Of a stretch of 64,000 nt of DNA, positions 1 to 10,331 are shown piece after piece. Under the pieces are notes generated by a model. The model saw only the letters and a list, made by a program, of their open reading frames with translations, searched no databases and was not told where the DNA came from. The stretch is from the NCBI RefSeq assembly GCF_900113945.1, contig NZ_FORG01000006.1:62001-126000 (forward strand), in the 5' to 3' direction. Within the stretch, counting starts at the first letter, position 1; each line of letters starts with the position of its first letter. Made by a program: the position numbers and the translations under genes. The stretch is from Xenorhabdus mauleonii. GTDB taxonomy: Bacteria; Pseudomonadota; Gammaproteobacteria; Enterobacterales; Enterobacteriaceae.

Positions 1-393
1 CGCCAAATTGATTACACTAAACCTACCTGCATCATTATGGGCCAAGAAAAAAAAGGCATTTCAAAACAGGCTATCGCCTTGGCCGATCATGACATCATTG
101 TTCCGATGGCAGGTATGGTGCAATCCCTGAATGTCTCCGTTGCATCTGCGCTTATCCTCTATGAGGCACAACGCCAGCGCCAATTGGCAGGCATGTACCA
201 ACGGGAAGAGAGTACGTTGCCAGAAGAAGAGCAACAAAAACTGCTTTTTGAAGGGGGATATCCCGTATTGGCTGCCGTTTCTCGCCGTAAAGGTCTGGAA
301 CAGCCGTTGATTGATAAACAGGGGCAAATCATCGCAAGTGAAGCATGGTGGGCAGCAATGCAGGCAACGACTGCTCCATCAAAAAGGAAATAA
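1..393 (+). CDS. trmH: tRNA (guanosine(18)-2'-O)-methyltransferase, 3' part
   Basis: This is the C-terminal 130 residues of TrmH (SpoU), the SPOUT-class enzyme that 2'-O-methylates G18 of tRNA. The reading frame is open from base 1 (RQIDYTKP...), so the 5' part lies outside the window. The SPOUT motifs are visible: MGQEKKGIS near the start and MAGMVQSLNVSVASALILYE, which forms the knotted S-adenosylmethionine site. The rest matches the E. coli C-terminal extension (LLFEGGYPVL). It lies 26 bp upstream of recG, as in the E. coli spoT-trmH-recG operon. The methionine at base 37 is internal and is not the start. Confidence 0.95.
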   Translation, partial: RQIDYTKPTCIIMGQEKKGISKQAIALADHDIIVPMAGMVQSLNVSVASALILYEAQRQRQLAGMYQREESTLPEEEQQKLLFEGGYPVLAAVSRRKGLEQPLIDKQGQIIASEAWWAAMQATTAPSKRK

Positions 394-419
394 ATCACAC
401 CAACGGAGATAGATATCCC

Positions 420-2501
420 ATGAAAGGCCAATTGCTTGATGCCATTCCTTTAACCACGCTGCGTGGTGTTGGAGCCAGTCAGGTCACTAAACTTGCCAAA
501 TTGGGATTGGTCAATCTCCAGGATTTGCTTTTGCATTTGCCTCTGCGCTACGAAGATCAAACCCGCCTGTATACTATCAATGAATTACTGCCCGGCGTTT
601 ATGCCACAATAACCGGTGAAATATTACGTACCAATGTGGTTTTTGGTCGGCGGCGCATCATGACCTGCCAGATCAGTGATGGGACTGGTGTTTTAACCCT
701 GCGTTTTTTCAATTTCACCGCTGCCATGAAAAATAACTTGGCAGAAGGAAAACACATTGTTGCCTATGGTGAAATCCGTCGTGGCAATCAAGGGCCGGAG
801 ATAATTCATCCCGAATATAAAGTCCAGCAACACGCAAACACCGTTCAATTGCAAGAGACGCTAACGCCCATCTATCCCACGACTGAAGGTGTGCGTCAAA
901 CAACGCTGCGAAAATTAATCAAACAAGCATTGGAAATACTGGACACCTGCGCCATCAATGAATTATTGCCGGAGGACTTCAGCCGGAAGATAATCAGCTT
1001 GCCGAATGCATTGCATACCTTGCACCATCCTCCGCCGGATATTTCTCTGACTGATTTGGAAAATGGCCGGCATCCAGCTCAAAAAAGATTGATTCTGGAA
1101 GAGCTGCTGGCACACCACTTAAGTATGCTGGCGGTCAGGGCGGGAGCCCAGCGCTTTCATGCGCAACCCCTTCTGGCGGGTGATTCACTGAAACAGCAAT
1201 TTTTGCGTCAACTACCATTCTCACCCACTAACGCACAGACTCGTGTCGTTGCAGAAATAGAGCATGACCTGGAGAAGAATGTCCCTATGATGCGGTTGAT
1301 ACAAGGGGATGTCGGCTCGGGGAAAACACTGGTTGCCGCATTGGCCGCCATCCGTGCCATTGCCCACGGCAAACAAGTGGCATTGATGGCGCCTACCGAA
1401 TTGCTGGCAGAGCAGCACGCCAACACTTTTCGCCAATGGCTTGAACCCTTGGGTATTCAGGTTGGTTGGTTGGCAGGCAAGCAGAAAGGCAAGGCGCGAC
1501 AGGCACAGCAAGACGCGATAGAGAGTGGTCAGGTAAGCATGGTTGTCGGTACTCATGCCATGTTTCAGGAACAGGTAAAATTTGCAGGCCTTGCGTTGGT
1601 TATCATCGATGAGCAGCACCGTTTCGGTGTGCACCAACGCCTTGCATTATGGGAAAAAGGCCGGGAGCAAGGCTTCCATCCCCATCAATTGATCATGACA
1701 GCAACTCCCATTCCACGCACATTGGCAATGACGGCTTATGCTGATCTGGATACCTCCATCATTGATGAATTACCCCCCGGCCGGACACCAGTTACAACCG
1801 TTGCTATTCCTGATACCCGCCGCAATGACATTATCCAGCGCATTAAAAGTGCCTGTTTGGATGAAGGGCGTCAGGCTTATTGGGTATGTACTCTGATAGA
1901 AGATTCTGAAGTATTGGAAGCACAGGCTGCTCAGGCAACCAGTGAAGAATTGACTCTCGCATTGCCTGAACTGAAAATTGGCTTAGTCCATGGAAGGATG
2001 AAATCGGCTGAAAAACAAGCCATTATGGAGGCGTTCAAACAAGGAGAGTTACAGCTATTAGTTGCGACTACCGTCATTGAAGTCGGGGTTGATGTGCCCA
2101 ATGCCAGCCTGATGATCATCGATAACCCCGAACGCCTCGGGTTGGCCCAATTGCACCAACTTCGCGGGCGTGTCGGTCGTGGCGCCGTGGCTTCCCATTG
2201 TGTTCTGCTTTATAAAACGCCATTGACCAATACGGCCAAAATACGTTTGCAAGTTTTGCGGGACAGCAACGATGGCTTCGTCATCGCCCAAAAAGATCTG
2301 GAAATCCGTGGGCCGGGAGAATTGCTGGGTACACGTCAAACCGGCAATGCCGAATTCAGGATAGCGGATTTATTGCGTGACCAAAGTATGTTGCCCGAAG
2401 TCCAACGCATCGCCCGCTATATCCACCAGCACTATCCTGAACATGCCAAGGCCCTGATTGAGCGCTGGCTGCCGGATCGTTCGCAATACAGTCACGCTTA
2501 A
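420..2501 (+). CDS. recG: ATP-dependent DNA helicase RecG
   Basis: RecG is a monomeric superfamily 2 helicase that regresses stalled forks and processes Holliday junctions. The product has 693 residues, the same length as E. coli RecG. The N-terminal wedge domain is followed by motif I (GDVGSGKT, about residue 296), the DEQH box with RFGVHQR (about 397), motif III MTATPIPRT, and the C-terminal helicase motifs (TTVIEVGVDVPNA, QLRGRVGRG). A longer upstream start at 345 is possible, but the ATG at 420 gives the family N-terminus (MKGQLLDAIPL). It directly follows trmH. Its stop codon abuts the stop of the convergent transporter gene. Confidence 0.97.
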   Translation: MKGQLLDAIPLTTLRGVGASQVTKLAKLGLVNLQDLLLHLPLRYEDQTRLYTINELLPGVYATITGEILRTNVVFGRRRIMTCQISDGTGVLTLRFFNFTAAMKNNLAEGKHIVAYGEIRRGNQGPEIIHPEYKVQQHANTVQLQETLTPIYPTTEGVRQTTLRKLIKQALEILDTCAINELLPEDFSRKIISLPNALHTLHHPPPDISLTDLENGRHPAQKRLILEELLAHHLSMLAVRAGAQRFHAQPLLAGDSLKQQFLRQLPFSPTNAQTRVVAEIEHDLEKNVPMMRLIQGDVGSGKTLVAALAAIRAIAHGKQVALMAPTELLAEQHANTFRQWLEPLGIQVGWLAGKQKGKARQAQQDAIESGQVSMVVGTHAMFQEQVKFAGLALVIIDEQHRFGVHQRLALWEKGREQGFHPHQLIMTATPIPRTLAMTAYADLDTSIIDELPPGRTPVTTVAIPDTRRNDIIQRIKSACLDEGRQAYWVCTLIEDSEVLEAQAAQATSEELTLALPELKIGLVHGRMKSAEKQAIMEAFKQGELQLLVATTVIEVGVDVPNASLMIIDNPERLGLAQLHQLRGRVGRGAVASHCVLLYKTPLTNTAKIRLQVLRDSNDGFVIAQKDLEIRGPGELLGTRQTGNAEFRIADLLRDQSMLPEVQRIARYIHQHYPEHAKALIERWLPDRSQYSHA

Positions 2502-3647
2502 TCAGGACTTGAGAAAATCTTTTCGCCAAAACCAAGCCGTAACCAACGTGATGATTATCTGGGTTACCGAGAATATCACCATTGCTGGCAGCAAACCGAA
2601 CTGATCAGCTAAAGCGCCACTCGCAATCACCGGAAGAGAGAACCCTATATAAGCGTAAATAAACAGGCCTGCGGTTGCTCTGGCTCGATTATCCGGGGCT
2701 TTTGAAGAGAACTCGAATAACGCGGCAAGATAAGTGAAACCATAGCTTGATGCACTGGTAATCGCGGTTCCTGCCAATATGAGTATTATTGATTGAACCC
2801 ATAGTCCGGCAAGGAGAACAAAAAAGCCTAGCGGGGTTAACAATAATCCCAAAGAAAGTGCTTTTTGATTTGTCATTCGGCGGGCAATCGGTTGACAAAG
2901 AAAGCCAACAAAGATCGCCAAGAAAATAACAAACCCTGTCCAGCCATCCAGATTCTGCGTTTTTAACGCCAACGGTACAACCGCAATGATCATGCCCGTG
3001 GTTGACCATGCCAAAGCCATAGCAATACCAAATACCCATATTTTCTCAGGAAATACCGGGAACCGGAGGAGTGATACCCGCTGGGGTACGTCAAGACGCG
3101 GCATTTTAAGCCCAATGAGGGCAAGGACAGGAGCGATTGCAAATAGGGCAACAAAGCTGGCAGGCATGAGGGTTGGGCCTTGTAACCCGAGGCTTAAACT
3201 CGTCGCCAAAGCGCCTCCGCCGAAACCCAGTGAGGTGGACGATGTGACTACCAAGGTAGCACGCCGGATATTATTCGCGCCCATAATTTCGGTCATGTAG
3301 GCTGTACCAGCCGTTGTGACCAATCCTGTTCCAATGCCAAGCAATACCCGTGCAATAAAAAGGCTTTCCCAATTGGGGAATAAAACCAAAAGTACCGTCG
3401 CTGCTGTTGCAAGCAATAAAGCCATTGTAATGGGCAAGCGGCGGCCAATTCTATCCGACAATCCTCCCAACAAAAGCAAAGTTGGCATCAACCCTGCGAC
3501 ATAAGCAGCAAAAGCGACAGTCACCGCAGTTGCCCCAACATCGCTTTGTGCGGCATAAACACTATATAAAGGCGTTTGCAGGTTAACAGCAAAAGTTGTC
3601 GTAAATAAGGCCAGGGTGAGTATCGTAATAGAAAGATTTTTTGACAT
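2502..3647 (-). CDS. MFS transporter (DHA1-like)
   Basis: This 381-residue membrane protein has about twelve hydrophobic segments. It carries MFS motif A in the loop between TM2 and TM3 (GGLSDRIGRR), and a glycine-rich TM4-TM5 region (LLGIGTGLVTTAGTAYM). These features place it among drug/metabolite:H+ antiporters. The substrate cannot be inferred. The gene is absent from this place in E. coli, where recG is followed by gltS. It ends exactly where recG ends, on the opposite strand, with no spacer for a shared terminator. It is probably an accessory gain between recG and gltS. Confidence 0.85.
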   Translation of the reverse strand: MSKNLSITILTLALFTTTFAVNLQTPLYSVYAAQSDVGATAVTVAFAAYVAGLMPTLLLLGGLSDRIGRRLPITMALLLATAATVLLVLFPNWESLFIARVLLGIGTGLVTTAGTAYMTEIMGANNIRRATLVVTSSTSLGFGGGALATSLSLGLQGPTLMPASFVALFAIAPVLALIGLKMPRLDVPQRVSLLRFPVFPEKIWVFGIAMALAWSTTGMIIAVVPLALKTQNLDGWTGFVIFLAIFVGFLCQPIARRMTNQKALSLGLLLTPLGFFVLLAGLWVQSIILILAGTAITSASSYGFTYLAALFEFSSKAPDNRARATAGLFIYAYIGFSLPVIASGALADQFGLLPAMVIFSVTQIIITLVTAWFWRKDFLKS

Positions 3648-3876
3648 AGCTATTATTATCCTTGGCAGTGATATTTTATCTTATATAGCGTTTGTCCATA
3701 GAAAGAAACTAATTATTATGCGAATTTAGAAATATTATTAACTATATTCTTTACAGATAGATAATTTATTATTTCCATAAATTATATTTATGAATGATTA
3801 ATCCTTACGCTTTTTAATATTATTTAAATATAAAATAATTTATTTCAATTCTTATCACTGAATGCCAATCAACAAG

Positions 3877-3908
3877 CAAAAAAATGCCGTTGAGAGACTC
3901 AACGGCAT
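3877..3908 (-). terminator. rho-independent terminator of gltS
   Basis: An 8-bp stem, GCCGTTGA/TCAACGGC (3886-3893 and 3899-3906) with a 5-nt loop, is followed on the minus strand by a run of T (A-run 3878-3884 on the plus strand). It lies about 40 bp beyond the gltS stop. The rest of the 299-bp gap to the MFS gene is AT-rich and holds no gene I can see. Confidence 0.85.
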
Positions 3909-3946
3909 ATATCGCCAGAATACAGGCAAGTTAAAAGAAAATTAAT

Positions 3947-5161
3947 TTAACCTGCTATGGATGGAAAGACTGGCAACAACAAATACAATTTGATAATGGC
4001 TGCGTTCACGATATCAATAAAGAACGCCCCAACCATCGGCACGAGTAAAAACGCCACATGAGATGGCCCGAAACGGTCAGTGATTGCCTGCATATTCGCA
4101 ATAGCAGTAGGTGTTGCTCCCAAGCCAAAACCACAGTGGCCTGCCGACAGGACTGCCGCGTCAAAATTCTTTCCCATCACCCGATAAGTGATAAAAATAG
4201 CGTACAGCGCCATGACCACAGATTGAACAGAAAGAATGATCAACATCGGCAATGCAAGGGAAGCCAGTTGCCATAATTTCAGGCTCATCAGCGCCATTGC
4301 AAGGAACAGCGACAAACTAACGTTACCCAATACGGAAACCGCACGGTCAAATACCCGGTAGAAACCAAGCATGGATAAACCATTACTGAGTATTACACCG
4401 ATAAACAGCACACACACAAAAGTGGGTAATTCAAAAGGAGTGCCTTTCAATGCGCTCTGAATATAATTGCCAGCCAGCAGACAGACTGAGATCATGGCAA
4501 TGGTTTCCAGCATGACCAATGGGGTAATCAGTCGGCCCGTATACGGTTTCTCAAATGCAGTCGGGATCTCAGTGTCATCTGCGCTCAAACCCGGGGTTTT
4601 GGTGTTTTTCACCAAAAAACGCGCTACCGGGCCACCAATCAGACCGCCCAAGACCAAACCAAATGTCGCACAGGCCATCGCGACTTCTGTCGCACTCTCA
4701 AAGCCATAACGTTCGGTAAAAATCTGTCCCCATGCTGCGCCAGTGCCATGCCCGCCTGAAAGCGTAATAGTACCAGCCAGCAGCCCCATCAGTGGGTCGA
4801 GGCCCAGCATTTTCGCCAATGCAAGACCCACTGTATTTTGCACAAACAACAGGCCAACAACGACGAAAATAAAGATAACGAGTGATCTTCCGCCAGCTTT
4901 CAGGCTGGCAAGGTTAGCATTCAGGCCGATTGCGGCAAAGAAAGTTAACATGAGGGGATCTTTGAGAGATAAATCAAACGAAACCTCCCAACCCGTAAAC
5001 TGTTTCACTACCAGCAGAGCGAAGGCTGCTAATAATCCGCCGGCAACTGGCTCGGGGATTGTATATTTCTCGAGAAATGGAACTGTTTGTACGAGTTTTC
5101 TTCCTAGTAGCAAAACAAGAGTGGCAGCAACGAGCGTGCCATAAATATCCAGATGATACAT
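3947..5161 (-). CDS. gltS: sodium/glutamate symporter GltS
   Basis: GltS is an inner-membrane Na+-dependent glutamate permease of the ESS family. The 404-residue product is close to E. coli GltS (401) and matches it throughout. It starts MYHLDIYGTLVAA, has duplicated hydrophobic halves, and shows glycine-rich pore-loop motifs (TLSGGHGTGAAWG and AGHCGFGLGATPTA). It is divergent from xanP, as in E. coli, with a 243-bp shared upstream region. Expression is probably independent of recG because its own terminator follows. Confidence 0.96.
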   Translation of the reverse strand: MYHLDIYGTLVAATLVLLLGRKLVQTVPFLEKYTIPEPVAGGLLAAFALLVVKQFTGWEVSFDLSLKDPLMLTFFAAIGLNANLASLKAGGRSLVIFIFVVVGLLFVQNTVGLALAKMLGLDPLMGLLAGTITLSGGHGTGAAWGQIFTERYGFESATEVAMACATFGLVLGGLIGGPVARFLVKNTKTPGLSADDTEIPTAFEKPYTGRLITPLVMLETIAMISVCLLAGNYIQSALKGTPFELPTFVCVLFIGVILSNGLSMLGFYRVFDRAVSVLGNVSLSLFLAMALMSLKLWQLASLALPMLIILSVQSVVMALYAIFITYRVMGKNFDAAVLSAGHCGFGLGATPTAIANMQAITDRFGPSHVAFLLVPMVGAFFIDIVNAAIIKLYLLLPVFPSIAG

Positions 5162-5334
5162 TTATGTACCTCTTCCATTGTTAATATTATGTAAACTTAA
5201 TGTGACGTTATAATCATCCTATAAAAACGCCAAGAGCAGGTAGGGATTGGATTAGAAAGAAAATTATTAATAAACACAAGTTAAAACATTTAAAAATGTG
5301 ACGGAATTAAGTCGTTTTTTATAATGAAAATTAA

Positions 5335-5350
5335 ACGCAAACGATTGCTT
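5335..5350 (+). promoter_or_regulatory. PurR-like operator upstream of xanP
   Basis: ACGCAAACGATTGCTT resembles the PurR consensus ACGCAAACGTTTNCGT, with the central CG step preserved. It sits 55 bp upstream of the xanP start, where it would overlap a promoter. Purine repression of xanP is inferred from the match and from the similar box at adeP. Confidence 0.6.
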
Positions 5351-5404
5351 TAATAATATAGATCATTTAAATTGCGTTTTTTTGTTTATCAGGAATTTCA
5401 CAAC

Positions 5405-6790
5405 ATGCTCAATTCCGTTCGTGAATCCAATTCATCAGAAGTTTCCAAAAAATCAGACGGTGAATTGCTCTATCGCCTCGAAGATAAGCCGCCACTTCCT
5501 CACGCTTTATTCGCTGCATGTCAGCATTTGCTGGCAATGTTCGTTGCCGTTATTACGCCGGCGATGTTAATTTGTCAGGCACTTGGGCTTCCAGAGCAAG
5601 ATACACAGCGCATTATCAGCATGTCTTTGTTTGCCTCAGGTCTGGCATCACTTATCCAAATTCGCTCGTTGGGGCCCATTGGCTCTGGCCTGCTTTCAAT
5701 TCAAGGAACCAGCTTTAACTTTGTTGCACCACTGATTATGGGCGGACTGGCGCTAAAGAATGGTGGAGCAGATATTCCAACCATGATGGCTGCGTTATTC
5801 GGTACGCTGATGATTGCCTCAACAACCGAAATTGTACTTTCCCGCATGTTGCATCTGGCAAGGAGAGTCATTACACCTCTGGTGTCCGGCATTGTGGTCA
5901 TGATTATCGGCCTGTCGCTGATACAAGTCGGATTGACTTCAATTGGCGGTGGTTACTCTGCAATTCAGCAAGGTACATTCGGTGCACCGAAAAATTTGCT
6001 TCTGGCGGGTGTTGTCCTCGCAGTTATCATCCTGCTAAATCGCCAAAATAACGCTTATCTGCGGGTTGCTTCTCTGGTCATTGCCATGACGACAGGCTAT
6101 CTGGTGGCTTGGTACATGGGCATGCTTCCCCAAGCCATGCCAAAAGAAGATGTCCCTGTTATCTCAATTCCTTCTCCGTTCTATTACGGACTCACTTTTG
6201 ACTGGAACCTATTGATCCCTCTCATTTTGATTTTTATGGTGACATCGCTGGAGACTATCGGTGATATCACGGCCACTTCTGATGTTTCTGAGCAGCCTGT
6301 CAGCGGCCCGCTATATATGAAACGCATCAAAGGAGGCGTGCTGGCAAATGGTCTCAATTCCATGGTTTCTGCGATATTCAATACATTTCCAAATTCATGC
6401 TTTGGCCAGAATAATGGCGTTATCCAACTGACCGGCGTTGCCAGCCGCCATGTTGGTTACCTCATTGCCTCCATGTTGGTTTTATTGGGATTATTCCCCG
6501 CCGTCGCCGGTTTTGTACAGCATATCCCCGAACCCGTCTTGGGGGGCGCTACGATTGTGATGTTTGGTACTATTGCGGCTTCTGGTGTCAGAATCGTTTC
6601 CCGTGAGCCGCTCAATCGCCGTGCAATTATGATTATCGCCTTATCACTGGCAGTCGGTTTGGGCGTTTCCCAACAACCCCTGATTTTGCAATTTTCCCCT
6701 GATTGGGTGAAAAACATACTCTCTTCGGGAATTGCTGCTGGTGGCCTGACAGCCATTCTGCTTAACCTGATTTTTCCGCCAGAAAGATAA
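5405..6790 (+). CDS. xanP: xanthine permease XanP
   Basis: XanP is a proton-coupled xanthine symporter of the NCS2/NAT family in the inner membrane. The 461-residue product aligns end to end with E. coli XanP (463). It contains the conserved [15 protein letters not shown] segment and the NAT signature region around [22 protein letters not shown] start at 5372 would add 11 residues, but the ATG at 5405 has an AGGA ribosome-binding site at 5390-5393 and gives the expected N-terminus. A PurR-like box lies upstream and a strong terminator follows. Confidence 0.95.
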   Translation: MLNSVRESNSSEVSKKSDGELLYRLEDKPPLPHALFAACQHLLAMFVAVITPAMLICQALGLPEQDTQRIISMSLFASGLASLIQIRSLGPIGSGLLSIQGTSFNFVAPLIMGGLALKNGGADIPTMMAALFGTLMIASTTEIVLSRMLHLARRVITPLVSGIVVMIIGLSLIQVGLTSIGGGYSAIQQGTFGAPKNLLLAGVVLAVIILLNRQNNAYLRVASLVIAMTTGYLVAWYMGMLPQAMPKEDVPVISIPSPFYYGLTFDWNLLIPLILIFMVTSLETIGDITATSDVSEQPVSGPLYMKRIKGGVLANGLNSMVSAIFNTFPNSCFGQNNGVIQLTGVASRHVGYLIASMLVLLGLFPAVAGFVQHIPEPVLGGATIVMFGTIAASGVRIVSREPLNRRAIMIIALSLAVGLGVSQQPLILQFSPDWVKNILSSGIAAGGLTAILLNLIFPPER

Positions 6791-6814
6791 AACCAACAGG
6801 CTGAATGTTTATTC

Positions 6815-6840
6815 CTCCCGCCGCCCAGCGGGAGTTTTCT
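6815..6840 (+). terminator. rho-independent terminator of xanP
   Basis: The stem CTCCCGC/GCGGGAG (6815-6821 and 6828-6834) has a 6-nt loop and is followed by TTTTCTTTTG. It lies 24 bp after the xanP stop. Confidence 0.85.
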
Positions 6841-7026
6841 TTTGTCTTTTATACAGCCATAGTTATTCATTCATAATCATTCATATTTTTGCGCAGTCAT
6901 TCGCAATATTTAAACTAACATCGTCAAAAAAGGACTCATTCTTATTTTTGACACTATCGTCTCTTGAGTACACATCCTTTTTGCGGCATAAAAGAGCTTC
7001 TTTCTGGGGGAAATGGAGGTGAGATC

Positions 7027-8811
7027 ATGAAGTGGCTAGGGAAATTTGTTATCACCCTTTTACTGTTATTGATTCTGGCAATCATCGTCTTCTATGTTGT
7101 TATTCAGACACATTGGGGTGCTAAACAATTAAGCCAATGGTTCAACCGGCAAGGGCATTATCAGGTTAGCATTGAAAGCATCAGCCATCACTGGCGCTCC
7201 CCTTTCAGCCTGACATTGAACCATGTGGATATTCACGATAAACAAAGCCCTGTCTCACTGAATGCCAACCTCATTAACATCGATTTCAAATGGCAAGATT
7301 TATTCACTCCCCAGCGATTCCAACGTTTCACTTTACAGCAGGGAGCATTAACATTATCTGGCAGTCAATTTCCTCCCGCCCTGAAAGCAGATATTTTACA
7401 GCTGAATCAAATGAACATTCAGTTCAAGACCCCCAAGGCCGACATTAAAGGGGAAAACATCACCGGAGGGATCGCGCCTTGGTTCCCAACGGCTGGGGAG
7501 CCATTTGGTCATGGCCAATATCAATTCAGCGCCAACTCAATTCAGTGGAATGGCATTCCTGTTGAAAATGTCGTTGTGCAAGGCCGTTACCAAAATAATA
7601 CCCTGAATATTGATTCGTTCGGTGCGACATTCTTGCAAGGAGCCATTTCTGGAGACGGTCAGCAATCACCCGATGGCAGTTGGCATTGGAACAATCTTCT
7701 GGTTAATGATATCCGCTGGCAGTCTCCTGACACTCTGGAGGCATTGATAGCGAAAATCAGCCGCCTTCCGGCGCTTTACGTCAAAGATCTCAATATCACC
7801 AATGCCAAAGTGCAAGGAAAAAATTGGTCTGTCGACTATCTGGACGGCACAATTAAAAACGTGGGACTGGTCAATGGCAGTTGGCAGGCTGAAGATGGAT
7901 TGATCGATTTTAATGCCATGGATATCACCTTCAACAATGCACAGTTCAGCGATACGCTTGGGAAGCTGCGTTTTTCTGGTTCTCTGTTTACCATTGCCAA
8001 TCTGACAACCCATTATCAAAAAGGGCTGTTCAACATCCAATCTCAGTGGGATCGCAAAAATCGGCAACTGATTCTCAAAAACAGTTCAGTATCAGGGCTA
8101 CTTTATAGTTTGCCAGCAAATTGGCTCCACTATTTCAAATCAGCGGCACCAACATGGATATCGGGTTTAAAGCTAAATGACATTACCATCAATAACACGT
8201 TGCTGATTGATACCAATCCCCGTTTTCCGCTCCAGCTGACTACCCTTGCAGGCCATGTTGATACAATGGAGATCTTGAAAGAGGGCAAATGGGGATTGTG
8301 GAATGGTCAGGCATCTCTGCAAGCTGCCGGAGCAACATTCAACAAAATTGAAGTTAACCGGCCTTATCTGCAATTACATGCCAGCGATGAGAAAGTCACC
8401 ATTGATAAATTCAATGCCTTTACCCATGATGGCTTACTGCAACTTACCGGCACGGCTGAACAACACCCATCCCAAACACCTTTTAACTTTAGTTTCAAAG
8501 GGATGAATGTAAATTTGGACATTCTTCCCCAGTGGGGCTGGGTTCCGTTGCACATTCAAGGCGAAGGGAATTTCTCACTCGCTATCACCGGCAACCTCTC
8601 CGCCGATGATATTAAGGGAAGCATCACGGGTACACTGGCTGCCGAAGATAAGGCATCAAACAAAGAATTACAGTCTGTTGAGCAAGGTTTGATCTCAACG
8701 AACCGCTGTTCTCCGACAGCCCATTCATCCGTGGATACCAATGAGGCAGAACACTCAGCAGCAGACAAACACGCAGTAACAGAACAGGGCTGCACAAAAA
8801 TCAGGCTGTAG
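7027..8811 (+). CDS. yicH: AsmA-family membrane-anchored protein YicH
   Basis: The protein has one N-terminal membrane anchor (about residues 6-27, [16 protein letters not shown]) followed by a large periplasmic region rich in beta strands, as in AsmA-like proteins linked to phospholipid transport to the outer membrane. The 594 residues align with E. coli YicH (569), including [20 protein letters not shown] and QQWGW-like segments. The ATG at 7027 is chosen because GGAGGTGAG lies just upstream; the longer ORF from 6964 lacks a site. It follows xanP as in E. coli. The last ~40 residues are polar and divergent, and its 3' end overlaps fabY by 11 bp on the opposite strand. The exact substrate is unknown. 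Confidence 0.9.
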   Translation: MKWLGKFVITLLLLLILAIIVFYVVIQTHWGAKQLSQWFNRQGHYQVSIESISHHWRSPFSLTLNHVDIHDKQSPVSLNANLINIDFKWQDLFTPQRFQRFTLQQGALTLSGSQFPPALKADILQLNQMNIQFKTPKADIKGENITGGIAPWFPTAGEPFGHGQYQFSANSIQWNGIPVENVVVQGRYQNNTLNIDSFGATFLQGAISGDGQQSPDGSWHWNNLLVNDIRWQSPDTLEALIAKISRLPALYVKDLNITNAKVQGKNWSVDYLDGTIKNVGLVNGSWQAEDGLIDFNAMDITFNNAQFSDTLGKLRFSGSLFTIANLTTHYQKGLFNIQSQWDRKNRQLILKNSSVSGLLYSLPANWLHYFKSAAPTWISGLKLNDITINNTLLIDTNPRFPLQLTTLAGHVDTMEILKEGKWGLWNGQASLQAAGATFNKIEVNRPYLQLHASDEKVTIDKFNAFTHDGLLQLTGTAEQHPSQTPFNFSFKGMNVNLDILPQWGWVPLHIQGEGNFSLAITGNLSADDIKGSITGTLAAEDKASNKELQSVEQGLISTNRCSPTAHSSVDTNEAEHSAADKHAVTEQGCTKIRL

Positions 8812-9718
8812 CAAAACGTTCAGGCGGCAGAACAATGTAGGTACCGGTGAACACACTACCGACGCCCTGTTCGCCGCTCAAAGACACTTCCAGTTTTACG
8901 CGCGCTTTGCTGCCCCGGGCAAGACGAGCCAAATCGCCGCTCATGTTATTGAAATCAGCCGTTGCACTGGGGCGTCCCGTAATCGGCTGCCGATAGCGAA
9001 TATTGGCATCAACCAGAATAATGTCACCGCCCAATTGGCGTTCCTGCAACAACAACCAAATCAGCCCCCAAGCCGTCAACGTTGCCTGGGAAAATAAGCT
9101 GCCCGCGAAAATAGTATGGTGTGGATTCTGATTGCCGGCTTCCGGCATGGTGGTAATAAAACGCTGGCCGGTATACTGTGTGATCCGCAATCCCATCTTT
9201 TCGCTCAAAGGAATATGTTTGTGCCAGGCTTGCTGCAATTCAGCACACCAATCCGGACGATGCAGAATATCATCAAGGGTCATGATGGGTTTGATCATCA
9301 AGAAATGGTTAATGGGTGTGGCCTTGGCACCATTGATCAACCCACGGTTTTGAAAGCCCAGCTTGCCGAAGAAATCAACTGCATCTTCCCGCGCACTGCA
9401 AACAACCCGTTTCACCCCTTCCTGCCGGGCAACAGATTCCAGTGCCATCGCAATCAGCGTACCCAATCCTTTGCGCTGTACATTAGGATGAACCGCCAGA
9501 AAACGGATTGCCCCTTCGCTATCCGCATTGATATATAAGCGCCCAACAGCAAGCGGATTACCATGTTCATCCACCACCATTTGATGATGAGCCATCGAGT
9601 CGTAACCATCTTTCTCTGAACCAATGGGCTGATGGAGCGGCTTACGCAGCATTTCCCAACGAAATTGGTAATAGGTTTCCAACTCTTGTTCTGTTTGAGG
9701 TACTCTCAGGTGGTACAT
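8801..9718 (-). CDS. fabY: FabY (YiiD): GNAT acetyltransferase plus hotdog thioesterase-like protein
   Basis: This two-domain protein of 305 residues is orthologous to E. coli YiiD/FabY, annotated as a probable acyltransferase in fatty acid biosynthesis. The N-terminal GNAT domain (about 1-145) carries the acetyl-CoA loop region [11 protein letters not shown]. The C-terminal YiiD-type hotdog domain (about 155-300) contains the [13 protein letters not shown] core. It begins at the residue matching position 17 of the E. coli protein. It lies downstream of dtd, matching the E. coli dtd-yiiD order, and overlaps the yicH 3' end. The GNAT acceptor is unknown. Confidence 0.92.
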   Translation of the reverse strand: MYHLRVPQTEQELETYYQFRWEMLRKPLHQPIGSEKDGYDSMAHHQMVVDEHGNPLAVGRLYINADSEGAIRFLAVHPNVQRKGLGTLIAMALESVARQEGVKRVVCSAREDAVDFFGKLGFQNRGLINGAKATPINHFLMIKPIMTLDDILHRPDWCAELQQAWHKHIPLSEKMGLRITQYTGQRFITTMPEAGNQNPHHTIFAGSLFSQATLTAWGLIWLLLQERQLGGDIILVDANIRYRQPITGRPSATADFNNMSGDLARLARGSKARVKLEVSLSGEQGVGSVFTGTYIVLPPERFATA

Positions 9719-9813
9719 AAAAACAGCCCCTTCTCTTGTGTGTTGTCGTGTGTAGTCAAGGGAACGCGCAGCACTAGATGGGTTACTTTATTTCGTTATA
9801 CTTGTAACCGGCG

Positions 9814-10251
9814 TTATACTTGCAGCCAAAAAGTCACAGGTCCGTCGTTTGTTAAACTGACTTGCATGTCCGCTGCAAATTTCCCCATTTCTGTTTTTAC
9901 ACCAGTTATACGGCACTGTTCAACAAAATAGCGATAAAGTTCATCTGCTTTTTGCGGTTCAGCCCCGCCGGAAAAACTGGGCCTTAAGCCTTTCTGAGTA
10001 TCCGCAGCCAATGTAAATTGAGATACGACCAGCAAACTTCCATTCGCTTGTTGAACATTCAAGTTCATTTTTCCCTGTTCATCGCTGAATACCCGATATT
10101 TCATTACTTTTTCGCATAATCGCTGTGCTTTTTGTGGATCATCCTCTTTTTCGACCCCCAATAACACCAGTAATCCTTGTCCAATTTCTCCAATCGTTTC
10201 ATCTTCAACAACAACTTTTGCCTGTGTTACACGTTGTATTAATGCGATCAT
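9814..10251 (-). CDS. dtd: D-aminoacyl-tRNA deacylase
   Basis: Dtd hydrolyses D-aminoacyl-tRNAs (for example D-Tyr-tRNA) in the cytoplasm. The 145-residue product matches the family's full length. It shows the two active-site signatures: [17 protein letters not shown] (about residues 78-94) and the cross-subunit Gly-Pro motif NDGPVT (about 136-141). It is downstream of yihX and upstream of fabY. E. coli carries yihY between yihX and dtd; that gene is absent here, and only 80 bp separate the two. Confidence 0.97.
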   Translation of the reverse strand: MIALIQRVTQAKVVVEDETIGEIGQGLLVLLGVEKEDDPQKAQRLCEKVMKYRVFSDEQGKMNLNVQQANGSLLVVSQFTLAADTQKGLRPSFSGGAEPQKADELYRYFVEQCRITGVKTEMGKFAADMQVSLTNDGPVTFWLQV

Positions 10252-10267
10252 TCTTCTTACCTGTAGT

Positions 10268-10288
10268 CCTTGCCCTATCCGGGCAAGG
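10268..10288. repeat. 8-bp inverted repeat between yihX and dtd
   Basis: CCTTGCCC (10268-10275) and GGGCAAGG (10281-10288) flank a 5-nt loop. No T-run follows on either strand, so it is a weak terminator candidate. It may instead be an intercistronic mRNA-stabilising or attenuating hairpin. Confidence 0.5.
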
Positions 10289-10331
10289 TAAAGTGGAGGA
10301 AAACATTTCCCGCCTGAATGAGCGGAAGATA

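Noticed and set aside
5372-5404. Upstream TTG start for xanP
   Set aside because: It adds 11 residues without family support; the ATG at 5405 has a ribosome-binding site and matches the XanP N-terminus.
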